DNA of 48,453 nt, from the NCBI GenBank assembly GCA_902792895.1, contig CADBBK010000019.1:1-48453 (forward strand), given 5' to 3'. A model generated the notes under the pieces. It saw only the letters and a program-made list of their open reading frames with translations. It had not been told where the DNA came from and searched no databases. This stretch comes from an uncultured Bacteroidales bacterium. Its GTDB lineage: Bacteria; Bacteroidota; Bacteroidia; Bacteroidales; Muribaculaceae. Below, piece by piece: positions 8,379-16,491 of this stretch; position 1 is the stretch's first letter; each line of letters starts with the position of its first letter. Position numbers and translations under genes: made by a program.

Positions 8379-8455
8379 ATTGCGTGCCAACTTTTTCATT
8401 TTCGATATGATTCCGACAGTCAGCCCAAGTCAATCGTTTTTCCGAAAAGTTTTTT

Positions 8456-8463
8456 TATTTTTG
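8456..8463 (+). promoter_or_regulatory. Candidate -7 box for the first ECF sigma unit
   Basis: TATTTTTG fits TAnnTTTG about 60 bp before the sigma gene. No TTG lies at the usual distance upstream, so this is a partial match; an ECF-dependent promoter is an alternative. Confidence 0.5.
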
Positions 8464-8524
8464 CGTGATTTTTTTGAGTTAAGTGCGTCTAACGGGCAAA
8501 TGAAAGTTTTAAAACGCTAGAAAA

Positions 8525-9001
8525 ATGAACGAACTGGAAAGCAAATTTGCACAGACCATCAAGCAGAACAAGAGCACCATCTACACCGTGTGCTACATGT
8601 TCTCGAAAGATGCCGATGAGGTGAACGACCTCTTTCAAGAGGCGGTCATCAACCTGTGGCGGGGCTTTGAGGGATTCGAGAACCGCAGCAATGTGAAAAC
8701 GTGGATCTACCGCGTGGCGCTGAACACCTGCATCTCGCAGGAGCGCAAGAAGCGCCGCACGAGCACCGAGCCGCTGTCGATGAACATCAACCTGTTTGAG
8801 GACAACGACGAGGACACCCGCCAGGTGGACATGCTCCACAAGCGCATCAGCCGCTTGCAACCCTTTGACCGGGCCATCGTGCTGTTGTGGCTGGAAAACA
8901 TGCCCTACGAGGAAATCGGGCAAGTGGTCGGCATATCGACGACCGCAGTGGCTACCCGCCTTTTCCGTATCAAAGAACAACTCAAAAAAATGAACGATTA
9001 A
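8525..9001 (+). CDS. ECF-type RNA polymerase sigma factor
   Basis: 158-residue extracytoplasmic-function sigma factor. Region 2 is visible as EVNDLFQEAVINLWRGFEGF followed by NVKTWIYRVALNTCIS, and region 4 as LQPFDRAIVLLWLENMPYEEIGQVVG with the helix-turn-helix ISTTAVATRLFRIKEQLKK. It is followed after 18 bp by a four-helix membrane protein, the usual layout of a sigma factor with a membrane partner. It sits divergently to panC. Target genes are not apparent. Confidence 0.93.
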   Translation: MNELESKFAQTIKQNKSTIYTVCYMFSKDADEVNDLFQEAVINLWRGFEGFENRSNVKTWIYRVALNTCISQERKKRRTSTEPLSMNINLFEDNDEDTRQVDMLHKRISRLQPFDRAIVLLWLENMPYEEIGQVVGISTTAVATRLFRIKEQLKKMND

Positions 9002-9019
9002 AAAAACAGTTTTAAGATT

Positions 9020-9595
9020 ATGGACTACGAACTTGATGAAATGCGCCAGCAGATGGCGATATTGAAAGATAAACTCGAGGAACAGACGATTGTGAACGAC
9101 CGCTTCATCCGCCGTTCCATCAAGCAGGGCGTGAGCACCATCAATAAGCGCTATCTTGTTTTGGGGATTATTGCCCTGGTGATGATACCTTATGGCTACT
9201 GGGCCTTTGTGATGCTGAATGGGCTCTCTGTGGGCTTGTGGCTCGCCATGTGTGCTCTGATGCTCATAGTAGTGGGGTTCATGTACTATAACAGCCGTGA
9301 CCTGCGCGACAACAACTTGATGGGTGGCAACCTGTTGGAGGTGAAGCGCAAAGTGGCGCTTGCCAAGAAGCGTGATGCCAACTGGCTGTGGTTTGGCATC
9401 CCCATGGCTATCCTATGGGCCTCATGGGCTGTCTATGAGATGGCACAGAAGACAGGTGAGAGCGAGTATTTAGTACCTTGTTGCATTGTGGGTGTCATCA
9501 TCGGCGCATTAGTTGGCTTGAAAGTGCACCTCAAAACCCAGCGTTGCTACCGCGACATCATTGAGCAAATCGAGGACCTGGAAGATACCAAGTGA
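9020..9595 (+). CDS. Membrane protein downstream of ECF sigma factor
   Basis: Family not recognised. The 191-residue protein has a charged N-terminal segment (about 1-45) and four predicted membrane helices, roughly 46-64, 70-92, 118-135 and 148-166, then a short cytoplasmic tail. The 18-bp spacing from the sigma gene indicates co-transcription, and an N-terminal soluble part preceding membrane helices would suit an anti-sigma role; that role is inferred from context only, since no zinc-binding anti-sigma motif (HxxxCxxC) is present. Confidence 0.72.
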   Translation: MDYELDEMRQQMAILKDKLEEQTIVNDRFIRRSIKQGVSTINKRYLVLGIIALVMIPYGYWAFVMLNGLSVGLWLAMCALMLIVVGFMYYNSRDLRDNNLMGGNLLEVKRKVALAKKRDANWLWFGIPMAILWASWAVYEMAQKTGESEYLVPCCIVGVIIGALVGLKVHLKTQRCYRDIIEQIEDLEDTK

Positions 9596-9615
9596 CCTGT
9601 TGACATAGAAGAATT

Positions 9616-9649
9616 GCCGCCCGAGGAACAAACACGTTCTTCGGGCGGC
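9616..9649. terminator. Convergent hairpin terminator
   Basis: GCCGCCCGAGGAAC at 9616-9629 pairs with GTTCTTCGGGCGGC at 9636-9649 (one G-T wobble) around a 6-nt loop. It lies between genes ending at 9595 (+) and 9674 (-). There is no strong T run. Confidence 0.75.
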
Positions 9650-9673
9650 GATACGTTTGTGCCACAATCGGGG

Positions 9674-12328
9674 TTACTCGGGCCAGGTGCCGCTCAGCAG
9701 GTAGTCGATGAGGCAGGTGACGTCGGCGATGGCGACTTCGCCGTCCAGGTCGCAGTCGGCATTGTCGAGATTGATAGCGTCGGTGTCGCCGGTCAACAGG
9801 TAGTCAATCAGAGCCGAGGCATCGGTGATGGTTACCTCGCCGTCCTCATCGACGTCGCCGCGCAGGAGGCCGCCCTGCTTGGTCAGACGCCACACGGTGA
9901 GGTGGCCGCCGGGATAGTACTGGTAAATGACTACGTTACGCTTGTCGATGACCTCGGCGTTGAGCCAGTTGGCCTGGTAGGTGTTCATGTCGGCGGTGGC
10001 CGTCTGCTGAACGTAGGCGATGGGTTCAGCCGCATTGGGCTCGGCCACGGCAAATCCGTCACGATAGTTGTTCGTAGTGGGATAGACCACATAGTCCTTG
10101 CCTCCCCACACAAACGGGAATGCTCCGTTGCAATTGCCCTTGTTGGGCAGCGAGAAACTCGTTCCGGTGAAGTTGTCACCGTCAGGCAGCATCTTGACAA
10201 CCGACCCGCTGGAGCGATTCACAAACAGCACTGCCTCGTTGCCGGCAGCATCGGTGTAGGCATTGAGCACGGTGCCTGAAGTGGCCGTCACACCGTCGCA
10301 GTTGGCCAGATAGGTGTTGTCGGTGTCCAGTTCACCGCCGGTGATGGTGATGCGGCTGATGGAGGAGCCGCTGGTGCCGCCCACGATGAAGAACTCACCG
10401 TCCTCCAGCAGGTTGCCCCGTGCAAAGCCCAAGAGGTCGCAGCGCCCGAAACTGGTGACGTCGGCGGGTAGCGTATAGGTGGCCATGTCGCCCGTGGTGG
10501 GGTTGATGACCTTGATTTCGCGTCGTGACCAGGGGTCGGGGAAGATGGCGTTGCTCACCACGATGTTGCCGGCCTCATCGCGGGTGCAGCCCACGTTGGC
10601 GCCGCCCTCGAAGGTCTCGCCCGTCAATCCGTTCTCATCCACAACGAGGATGGTGCTGGTGCCCTTGTCATTGATATAGAATTTGCCGTCCATGCCGAAG
10701 CCCTGACGTGCGTCGGTCGTGGTGAGGAAACCGAGGTTGCTGATTTCCCACACCTTCTCGAGGTTGTAGGTCACGGGCGTGGGCTGCTCGGGGTTGTCGT
10801 CAATGCCCAGGTAAGCGGGTTCGCTCTCGTTGCCGTAGCCGTCGATGACGCACACGGCATACCAGTAGCCGCTCTGGTAGGCACTGGGCAGGAAGTACTC
10901 GGGCTTGTAGGTCACGCCGAGCAGGTAGTCGCTCTTGATGCCGTCATAGGCAGTGCTCATGGCCTGCTCAACAGTGATGTCGGCAGGAACGGCATAGACC
11001 GAGTACTTGACCAATGTGCCATTCTGGAGCGACCAGGTCAGGGTGGCGCCGTCCTGGGCCAGATTAGCGGGAGCACCATAGCCAGGAGCAGTCTTCCAGG
11101 TCACGGCAGGAACCATCGCAGGATGCTGGAAAGCATTGGTGAGCAAGTAGTTGCCCAGTCCGCCCACGCCGCCATTGTTGCCGTTGATGTTCTTGGCGCT
11201 ATAGAGCACGACACCCGGTGCGTTGTCCTCGGTGTATTGGCGGGAATAGTTGATCTGCTTGACAATCTCGGCCCAACTGCTGGACGTGTTGCTGCCCTCG
11301 GCCAGGAACGAGATGCTGTGGCTGGCATAATGGTGGCGGCCGTAGTGCTTGGCGATGTAACTCCACCACTGCGTCAGCGGGCCGAACGGGTTGGTCGAGT
11401 GGGTGGTCTTCCAGTAGAGTTGCGGCGAGATGTAGTCGATGGTGCCCTGTTCCAGCCAGGCCAGCGGGTCGCTGAAGATGCCGTTGTACTGCCAGTCACT
11501 GCCCGTGGGACACGGCGTGACGCCATGCTGATAGGCCGATGTGCTGGCCGTGCCTGCCACACCGGCAGGACTGATACCGAAGCGCACCTCGGGCTTGGTC
11601 TCCTGAATCATGTTATAGACATCCCTGACCATCATGTTGACGTTGTTGCGGCGCCAATCGGCAAACGTCATGTCCACGTTCGAGTTGTTCCACAGGTTGT
11701 AGTCCTCGGCCTTGTTGGTGGTGGGAATGCCGTTGGGATAGAAGTAGTCGTCGAAGACGATGCCGTCCACATCATAGTTGGTGATGATCTCCTCGATGAT
11801 GTCACAGATGCGTTGGCGGGTCTCAGGCAGGCCGGGGTTGAGGATGGTCGTTGTCGTGCTCCCGTTGGTGTAGGAGAGCAGCATGCCCGAGGCTTTCAGT
11901 GCTTGGTCCTGGGGCGTGTTCCAGTCGGTGCCCGTGCTCCAACGGTAGGGATTGATCCAGGCATGACACTCGATGCCGCGGGCGTGGCATTGCTCGACGG
12001 CATACTCTAGCGGGTCATAACCGGGATTCTTGCCGCGGGTGCCCGTCAGGTAACTCGACCAGGGCTCGTAACTGGACTGGTACAGGGCGTCACACATCGG
12101 GCGCACCTGCAGGTAGATGGCGTTAATGTTCTGGGCCTGGAAATTGTCCAAATAGGCATTAAGCTCGTTCTTTTGGGCGGTGGGATTGTTCACCGACGTG
12201 GGCCAGTCAATGCGATAGACGGTGGCGACCCATGCGGCACGCATCTCGCGCTTGCGTGCCTCGTCGGCATTGGCACACACACCTGCTGCCACAGCAATGG
12301 CGACGAGTAACATGATGATTCGTTTCAT
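9674..12328 (-). CDS. GHL10 (DUF187) family glycoside hydrolase with dockerin
   Basis: Secreted hydrolase-like protein of about 884 residues. Residues 1-21 form a signal peptide (MKRIIMLLVAIAVAAGVCANA). Residues 29-340 match the glycosyl-hydrolase-like 10 (YngK/DUF187) TIM barrel: REMRAAWVATVYRIDWP, INAIYLQVRPMCDALY, GIECHAWINPYRW, VDGIVFDDYFYP and IDYISPQLYWK. An FnIII-like segment follows (about 430-530), then a beta-rich region (about 540-800), and a dockerin doublet (about 825-884: GDVDEDGEVTITD and ADCDLDGEVAIAD). The longer reading from 12412 adds 28 residues lacking signal-peptide character and crosses the -7 box at 12379-12386, so 12328 is preferred. The substrate is not known; peptidoglycan or host glycans are possible. 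Confidence 0.88.
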   Translation of the reverse strand: MKRIIMLLVAIAVAAGVCANADEARKREMRAAWVATVYRIDWPTSVNNPTAQKNELNAYLDNFQAQNINAIYLQVRPMCDALYQSSYEPWSSYLTGTRGKNPGYDPLEYAVEQCHARGIECHAWINPYRWSTGTDWNTPQDQALKASGMLLSYTNGSTTTTILNPGLPETRQRICDIIEEIITNYDVDGIVFDDYFYPNGIPTTNKAEDYNLWNNSNVDMTFADWRRNNVNMMVRDVYNMIQETKPEVRFGISPAGVAGTASTSAYQHGVTPCPTGSDWQYNGIFSDPLAWLEQGTIDYISPQLYWKTTHSTNPFGPLTQWWSYIAKHYGRHHYASHSISFLAEGSNTSSSWAEIVKQINYSRQYTEDNAPGVVLYSAKNINGNNGGVGGLGNYLLTNAFQHPAMVPAVTWKTAPGYGAPANLAQDGATLTWSLQNGTLVKYSVYAVPADITVEQAMSTAYDGIKSDYLLGVTYKPEYFLPSAYQSGYWYAVCVIDGYGNESEPAYLGIDDNPEQPTPVTYNLEKVWEISNLGFLTTTDARQGFGMDGKFYINDKGTSTILVVDENGLTGETFEGGANVGCTRDEAGNIVVSNAIFPDPWSRREIKVINPTTGDMATYTLPADVTSFGRCDLLGFARGNLLEDGEFFIVGGTSGSSISRITITGGELDTDNTYLANCDGVTATSGTVLNAYTDAAGNEAVLFVNRSSGSVVKMLPDGDNFTGTSFSLPNKGNCNGAFPFVWGGKDYVVYPTTNNYRDGFAVAEPNAAEPIAYVQQTATADMNTYQANWLNAEVIDKRNVVIYQYYPGGHLTVWRLTKQGGLLRGDVDEDGEVTITDASALIDYLLTGDTDAINLDNADCDLDGEVAIADVTCLIDYLLSGTWPE

Positions 12329-12378
12329 TATTGCGATGTTTTTTAGAGGTTGGAAATTATTTTTTTGCTTATCACGCA

Positions 12379-12386
12379 CAAAGTTA
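12379..12386 (-). promoter_or_regulatory. Candidate -7 box for the GHL10 gene
   Basis: CAAAGTTA on the plus strand reads TAACTTTG on the minus strand, fitting TAnnTTTG about 50 bp before the ATG at 12328. No TTG at 19-20 bp spacing was found. Confidence 0.5.
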
Positions 12387-12507
12387 GAGAATAATTCCAG
12401 ATTTTTTTTCATCTTTGTGCAACTTTTTTGAAGTAGTGTAACGTCTAATGCATGAAAACGGCTTAAAGCTACAAAACAATTAACAACGACTTAAAAGAAA
12501 TAAGACA

Positions 12508-13413
12508 ATGAGAAAGACGATTCTGACACTCGCAATGATGCTGATGATGGCACTCGCCGCCACGGCGGCACCGACCATCAAGGCGACACCCGTCAGCAAG
12601 GCTCATGTAGCCATGAAAGGCGACTCGGTAGTCGTGACCGACGGCGACAAGTCGGTTACCGTGAGCGGCTTGGACCTGCAGAAGGTGAATGAGAAAATCA
12701 ACGAGGCCCTGGACGATACCCTGACATCGGGCGGCACCACCGTGGAAATCGATGGCCACAAGGGTGAACTTGCTCCCGAGGACATCAAGGAGATCAGCAA
12801 CCAGTGGGCTAGTGTGGCCAAACAATGGGCCATCAGCGGCTCTTTCTGTTTGCTTGGACTGGTAGCCCTGGTACTGTTCTTCCGCTTCTTGAACCGCCGC
12901 AACAAGTACCGTGTCATCGAGAAGGCCATCGAGAACAACTATCCGCTCAATGAACTCTCGCTGACCGACGTCAAGCGCAGCGCCATCTATGTGCAGCAGC
13001 CTGTCGTTACCGCTGCTCCTCCTGTGCAGCCCGGCCAGGTGCCCGTGGGTACGCCTCTTGAGGGCATGACGCCCCAGCAGCCCATCATCATGACCGACAT
13101 GGTCAACTGGCGTGCTATGAGACCTGCCATCACATGGTTGGGGTGGGGTGCAGCATCACTGTTCTGCGGTATTGCCATCGATGGTTCAAATCCCTTCACT
13201 CCGATAGGTTTGGCGCTGATATTCGTAGGACTGTGCAAGGGTTTCATTATCTACAAGGAGCAGAAGGCGCTGCAAGAGGCATGGAGACGTGCTGAGCAGC
13301 AACGCGCCACCCAGCCCCAACGTGAGCCGATGCGTGAAGGCATCCCCGTGCCCCCGCCCATGGACGAGGATTACCGTTCCGATGACGAGAACCAGCCTTA
13401 TCAGCCCTATTGA
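12508..13413 (+). CDS. Secreted/membrane protein, DUF6249-like, in second ECF sigma unit
   Basis: 301-residue protein with a signal peptide (about 1-20, MLMMALAATAAP), a periplasmic part to about residue 108, then a membrane helix (about 110-130: SGSFCLLGLVALVLFFRFL), a basic stretch RRNKYRVIEKAIENNYPL, a Pro/Gln-rich linker, two further hydrophobic segments (about 208-226 and 232-248) and an acidic, Pro-rich tail. The RRNKYRVIEKAIENNYPL block resembles the DUF6249 domain often encoded next to ECF sigma genes in Bacteroidetes. It is 35 bp upstream of the sigma gene at 13452 and is probably co-transcribed. Function unknown; a signalling role is suggested by context. Confidence 0.75.
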   Translation: MRKTILTLAMMLMMALAATAAPTIKATPVSKAHVAMKGDSVVVTDGDKSVTVSGLDLQKVNEKINEALDDTLTSGGTTVEIDGHKGELAPEDIKEISNQWASVAKQWAISGSFCLLGLVALVLFFRFLNRRNKYRVIEKAIENNYPLNELSLTDVKRSAIYVQQPVVTAAPPVQPGQVPVGTPLEGMTPQQPIIMTDMVNWRAMRPAITWLGWGAASLFCGIAIDGSNPFTPIGLALIFVGLCKGFIIYKEQKALQEAWRRAEQQRATQPQREPMREGIPVPPPMDEDYRSDDENQPYQPY

Positions 13414-13451
13414 TGCACCGTTGGTTGTGTTGAACTAAAACGGAGTGTGTG

Positions 13452-13982
13452 ATGCTATCCAAACTTGATGAAATAAGACTGCTGTCGCAATGCGCCCTGG
13501 CCGACAACCGGGACGCATTCGGCAGGCTCGTCGAGGCTTATCAGCCGCGCGTGCGACGGTTCCTGCTGAACCTGACCACGGGCGACGAGATGCTGACCGA
13601 CGACCTGGCGCAGGAGACGTTCATCAAGGCCTATGTGGGCATTCGCGGGTTCAAGGGGCTTTCGTCTTTCGGCACCTGGCTATACCGCATTGCCTACAAC
13701 GAGTTCTATAACCACACCCGCCGCCACCAGGAGGAGCATGTCGAGGATATCGTCCGCCTGGGCGACGTCAGCACGGCCGCTACGGATGCTATCGATGCCT
13801 CGATGACGGTGCAGGAGGCGTTGGCGCGCCTCAACGACAACGAGCGCGTCGCCGTCACCCTGTTCTATATCGAGGACCAGCCCCTCAAACAGGTGGCCAA
13901 GATCATGCAGCTGCCCGAAGGGTCGGTCAAGTCCCTCATCCACCGGGCAAAAGGCAAGATGAAACAATTTATCGATAATTAA
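13452..13982 (+). CDS. ECF-type RNA polymerase sigma factor (second)
   Basis: 176-residue sigma factor. Region 2 contains DAFGRLVEAYQPRVRRFLLN, TDDLAQETFIKAYVGIRGF and SFGTWLYRIAYNEFYNHTR; region 4 contains LNDNERVAVTLFYIEDQPLKQVAKIMQLPEGSVKSLIHRAKGKMK. The GTG at 13449 is in frame just before the ATG at 13452; the ATG is preferred. It is flanked by a DUF6249-like membrane protein and a small membrane protein, forming a three-gene signalling unit with the same direction and short gaps. Confidence 0.94.
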   Translation: MLSKLDEIRLLSQCALADNRDAFGRLVEAYQPRVRRFLLNLTTGDEMLTDDLAQETFIKAYVGIRGFKGLSSFGTWLYRIAYNEFYNHTRRHQEEHVEDIVRLGDVSTAATDAIDASMTVQEALARLNDNERVAVTLFYIEDQPLKQVAKIMQLPEGSVKSLIHRAKGKMKQFIDN

Positions 13983-13996
13983 ATCGTTATAAGGAT

Positions 13997-14314
13997 ATGA
14001 ATACCAACGAAGAAGACAAGAAACTGGCGCAGGTGCTCAAGCAGGGCGCGCATGACCCCGGGGAGAATCCCTGGTTCACCCGCCGCGTGCTCAACAAGCT
14101 GCCTGAGAAGCGCTCCCATGGCTCGTGGGCCACCACGGTGGTCTATGCCATCGCCCTGGTGGCGTGTGCGCTGTGCTGGCTGATGATGTGGCGTGGCCAG
14201 GATTGGGGCGCCATCACAGTGCGCGACATCGTCTATAACATGATGATGGGTGTCGCAACGCTCGCCGTCCTCTGGCAGACCATCGCCTCGCTGATCCGCG
14301 CCGCCGACATTTAA
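13997..14314 (+). CDS. Small two-helix membrane protein after ECF sigma factor
   Basis: 105 residues. A soluble, charged N-terminus (about 1-45, including ENPWFTRRVLNKLPEK) precedes two membrane helices (about 46-64 and 77-96). The 14-bp spacing from the sigma stop codon indicates co-transcription. The ENPWFTRRVLNKLP pattern is common in short proteins following Bacteroidetes ECF sigma genes and would fit a small anti-sigma-like partner, but no diagnostic zinc motif is present. Confidence 0.75.
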   Translation: MNTNEEDKKLAQVLKQGAHDPGENPWFTRRVLNKLPEKRSHGSWATTVVYAIALVACALCWLMMWRGQDWGAITVRDIVYNMMMGVATLAVLWQTIASLIRAADI

Positions 14315-14320
14315 CCCGTT

Positions 14321-14344
14321 TTCCCCCTAAGACAATAGGGGGAA
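14321..14344 (+). terminator. Hairpin after second sigma unit
   Basis: TTCCCCCTA at 14321-14329 pairs perfectly with TAGGGGGAA at 14336-14344 (9 bp, 6-nt loop). No T run follows, so termination is likely but not certain. Confidence 0.6.
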
Positions 14345-14413
14345 TTGCATGGGCAACTACACCTGGTGCCATGATGCTGCCATGGTAAAAAATGCTGATA
14401 ATTTAAACCGCCG

Positions 14414-14439
14414 CTTTAGAATATCATGATATTTTAAAG
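14414..14439. promoter_or_regulatory. 26-bp palindrome, candidate operator
   Basis: CTTTAGAATATC at 14414-14425 and its continuation to 14439 form a palindrome that is perfect apart from one G/T pair (14419 with 14434). It overlaps TAAAGTTG at 14435-14442, a one-mismatch -7 box, just before the gene at 14458, as an operator for a dimeric repressor would. Confidence 0.6.
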
Positions 14440-14457
14440 TTGGAATACTAGCGATAT

Positions 14458-14757
14458 ATGATTGAGAGGAGATTTGTTACGACATTGAGGGAGATTCCCG
14501 GTTATGAGATTGTCGAGACCCGGGGGCTGATACAGGATAGTTCGGCGTTCAAGGGCGAAGAAGGGAAGATCAAGCAACTGATCAAGAAAGCCGAGGAACT
14601 GGGATGCAATGCTGTGGTCAACATCCAGCAGACGGCCGGCTACGGCTATCACTGCATATATGGTGATGCCGTCATCATCAGGCCTAAGACGTTGCCTGCT
14701 ACTGAGTTGCCCGAGGTCCCTGACTTCACCAACCCCGACAACCTGTCATCGTGGTAA
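14458..14757 (+). CDS. Small protein of the YbjQ/DUF74 (UPF0145) type
   Basis: 99 residues, cytoplasmic. The segment REIPGYEIVETRGLIQDSS followed by IKQLIKKAEELGCNAVVNIQ matches the layout of the YbjQ/UPF0145 fold (a small dodecin-like alpha/beta protein, sometimes called heavy-metal-binding domain). No obvious metal ligands stand out apart from Cys in ELGCNAVV and YHCIYGD. Monocistronic, preceded by a strong palindrome. The family assignment is moderate, since the protein differs from textbook members near the middle. Confidence 0.65.
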   Translation: MIERRFVTTLREIPGYEIVETRGLIQDSSAFKGEEGKIKQLIKKAEELGCNAVVNIQQTAGYGYHCIYGDAVIIRPKTLPATELPEVPDFTNPDNLSSW

Positions 14758-14788
14758 TCCTGTAATATCTTGACCAGCAGGGACCGGT

Positions 14789-15481
14789 TCACTGGGCGCA
14801 GAGCTCCTTGGGGAACTGGTCGATCTGTTTCATGCGCTTGCTCATGATGCCGTGCAGGTGCTTCATCTTGGCATTGGGGTGGGCGCTGTCGCGTTCGAGC
14901 GGATTGGGCAGCGACACGGCGATGTACACGCTTTGGGACTTAGTCAGTTTGTCGGGCGTGGTGTTGAAGTTGATGCGCGCGACAGCATCGGCACCATAGA
15001 TGCCGCGGCCCATCTCGATGGAGTTGAGATAGACCTCCATGATGCGTTCCTTGCCCCAGATTTTCTCGATAAGGAAGGTGAAGTAGGCCTCCAGCCCCTT
15101 GCGCAGCCATGAACGGTGCTGCCACAGGAACACGTTGCGGGCGGTCTGCTGGCTGATGGTGCTGGCGCCGCGTTGGCGCTTGCCCTCCTGGGCGGCGATT
15201 TGGGCCTTCTGGATCTGCTCCAGGTCGAAGCCGTTGTGCTTGAGGAACAGGTTGTCCTCGCTGGCCATGACGGCCTGCGGCAGGTTGTGGTTGATGCGCT
15301 CCAGCGGCACCCAGTGGTGGTTGATTTCGGGCGTCTCGCCGTCAATCATCGCCTCGACGCAGCGAATGAGCATCAGCGGTGTGATGTACACGGGGATGTA
15401 CTTGAGAATCACCACGGCCAGCAGTGTCGAGGTGAAGAAGAAAATCAGTATGTTCCGCAGCCAGCGTGTTATCGTTTTCAT
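14789..15481 (-). CDS. mtgA: Monofunctional peptidoglycan glycosyltransferase
   Basis: GT51-family enzyme that polymerises lipid II into glycan strands at the inner membrane; 230 residues. One N-terminal membrane helix (about 10-30). GT51 motifs are in order: ASEDNLFLKHNGFD (catalytic Glu75), RGASTISQQTARNVFL, RKGLEAYFTFLIEKIWGKERIMEVYLN and EMGRGIYGADAVA. No transpeptidase domain follows, so it is the stand-alone type. It is the last gene of the DUF3822-rsmD-fur-mtgA series, 31 bp after fur. Confidence 0.95.
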   Translation of the reverse strand: MKTITRWLRNILIFFFTSTLLAVVILKYIPVYITPLMLIRCVEAMIDGETPEINHHWVPLERINHNLPQAVMASEDNLFLKHNGFDLEQIQKAQIAAQEGKRQRGASTISQQTARNVFLWQHRSWLRKGLEAYFTFLIEKIWGKERIMEVYLNSIEMGRGIYGADAVARINFNTTPDKLTKSQSVYIAVSLPNPLERDSAHPNAKMKHLHGIMSKRMKQIDQFPKELCAQ

Positions 15482-15512
15482 ATTGCTTTAATCGTATATT
15501 TTTTTTCAATTA

Positions 15513-15968
15513 TTAGTGTGTTTTCCCTGCGCAGTCGGGGCACAGGCCCTTGAGCACATAGTTGATGCTGTGTATCTCGAAGTTGCCCGGCAGGGCCACG
15601 AGCGGCACCTGCGTCGTCTGCAGGCAGAAAGTGCGCCCGCAGCGCTCGCAGTTGAAGTGGGCATGCATGTGGTCGATGGCGCCGTCGTCCTCACCGCAAT
15701 GGCAGTCGGGGCTGCACACGGCATACTTGAACATGCCCGTGCCGTCGTCGATGGCGTGGATGAGGTGGTGCGTCAGGAACAGCGTGATGGTGCGGTAGAT
15801 GGTCGATTTGTCCACCGTGTCCAGTTCGTCCTCAAGGCTCTGCAGCGAGAACGCGTCGTCGTGGGCCATCATCGTGCGCAGCAGCAGGATGCGCAGCGCC
15901 GTGGGTTTCACGTCGTGCTGCTCCAGCCTGGTGATATATTTACTCTCGTCCTTCATCGCCGATTTCAA
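15513..15968 (-). CDS. Fur-family metal-dependent transcriptional regulator
   Basis: 151 residues: a winged-helix DNA-binding half (about 10-85, with VKPTALRILLLRTM and VDKSTIYRTITLF) and a dimerisation/metal half with DHMHAHFNCERCGRTFCL and the second cysteine pair CPDC. These features fit Fur/Zur/PerR; which metal or signal it senses cannot be told. The 5' end overlaps the 3' end of rsmD by 29 nt; a second in-frame ATG at 15956 would shorten the overlap to 17 nt and is equally plausible. Confidence 0.92.
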   Translation of the reverse strand: MKSAMKDESKYITRLEQHDVKPTALRILLLRTMMAHDDAFSLQSLEDELDTVDKSTIYRTITLFLTHHLIHAIDDGTGMFKYAVCSPDCHCGEDDGAIDHMHAHFNCERCGRTFCLQTTQVPLVALPGNFEIHSINYVLKGLCPDCAGKTH

Positions 15969-16491
15969 ACAAGGAAAAGTTCACCTTGCCATAGACGCGC
16001 TGCTGCGAGAAGTGGGGCAGGGCGCTGAAGTCGTGTTCCCGCGGGTGTTCCATGATGAACAGCGTGCCGTCATGCACCAGCGGCGAGTCGAGAATCAACT
16101 GGGGTATCTCGCCGAAACGTTCCAGGTCGTAGGGCGGGTCGGCAAAGATGATGTCAAACGACTGGCGGCAAGTGGCCACAAACTTGAACACGTCACCGCG
16201 CACGAGCGTCAGGTTGTCGTCGCCCAGCAGTTTCTGCACCTTCTTGATGAAGTCGCATTGCACGCGCGCTTTCTCGACGGCGGTGACCTGGGCACAGCCG
16301 CGCGAGAGGAACTCAAAGCTCATCGCTCCCGTGCCGGCAAACAGGTCCAGCACCGTCTTCCCCTCCATGTCGATGAGGTTGCCCAGCACGTTGAACAGGT
16401 TCTCGCGCGCCATGTCGGTCGTGGGGCGTGCGCTGATGTTGTTGGGCACGTCAAAGCGGCGACGGCCGTATTTTCCGCTTATGATTCGCAT
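15940..16491 (-). CDS. rsmD: 16S rRNA (guanine966-N2)-methyltransferase
   Basis: SAM-dependent methyltransferase acting on the assembled 30S subunit; 183 residues, normal for RsmD. Motifs: MRIISGKYGRRRFDVP at the N-terminus, ARPTTDMARENLFNVL, the SAM-binding VLDLFAGTGAMSFEFLSRG, and the catalytic ADPPY. Its start overlaps the DUF3822 gene by 13 nt and its end overlaps fur, so the three are translationally linked. Confidence 0.95.
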   Translation of the reverse strand: MRIISGKYGRRRFDVPNNISARPTTDMARENLFNVLGNLIDMEGKTVLDLFAGTGAMSFEFLSRGCAQVTAVEKARVQCDFIKKVQKLLGDDNLTLVRGDVFKFVATCRQSFDIIFADPPYDLERFGEIPQLILDSPLVHDGTLFIMEHPREHDFSALPHFSQQRVYGKVNFSLFEIGDEGRE

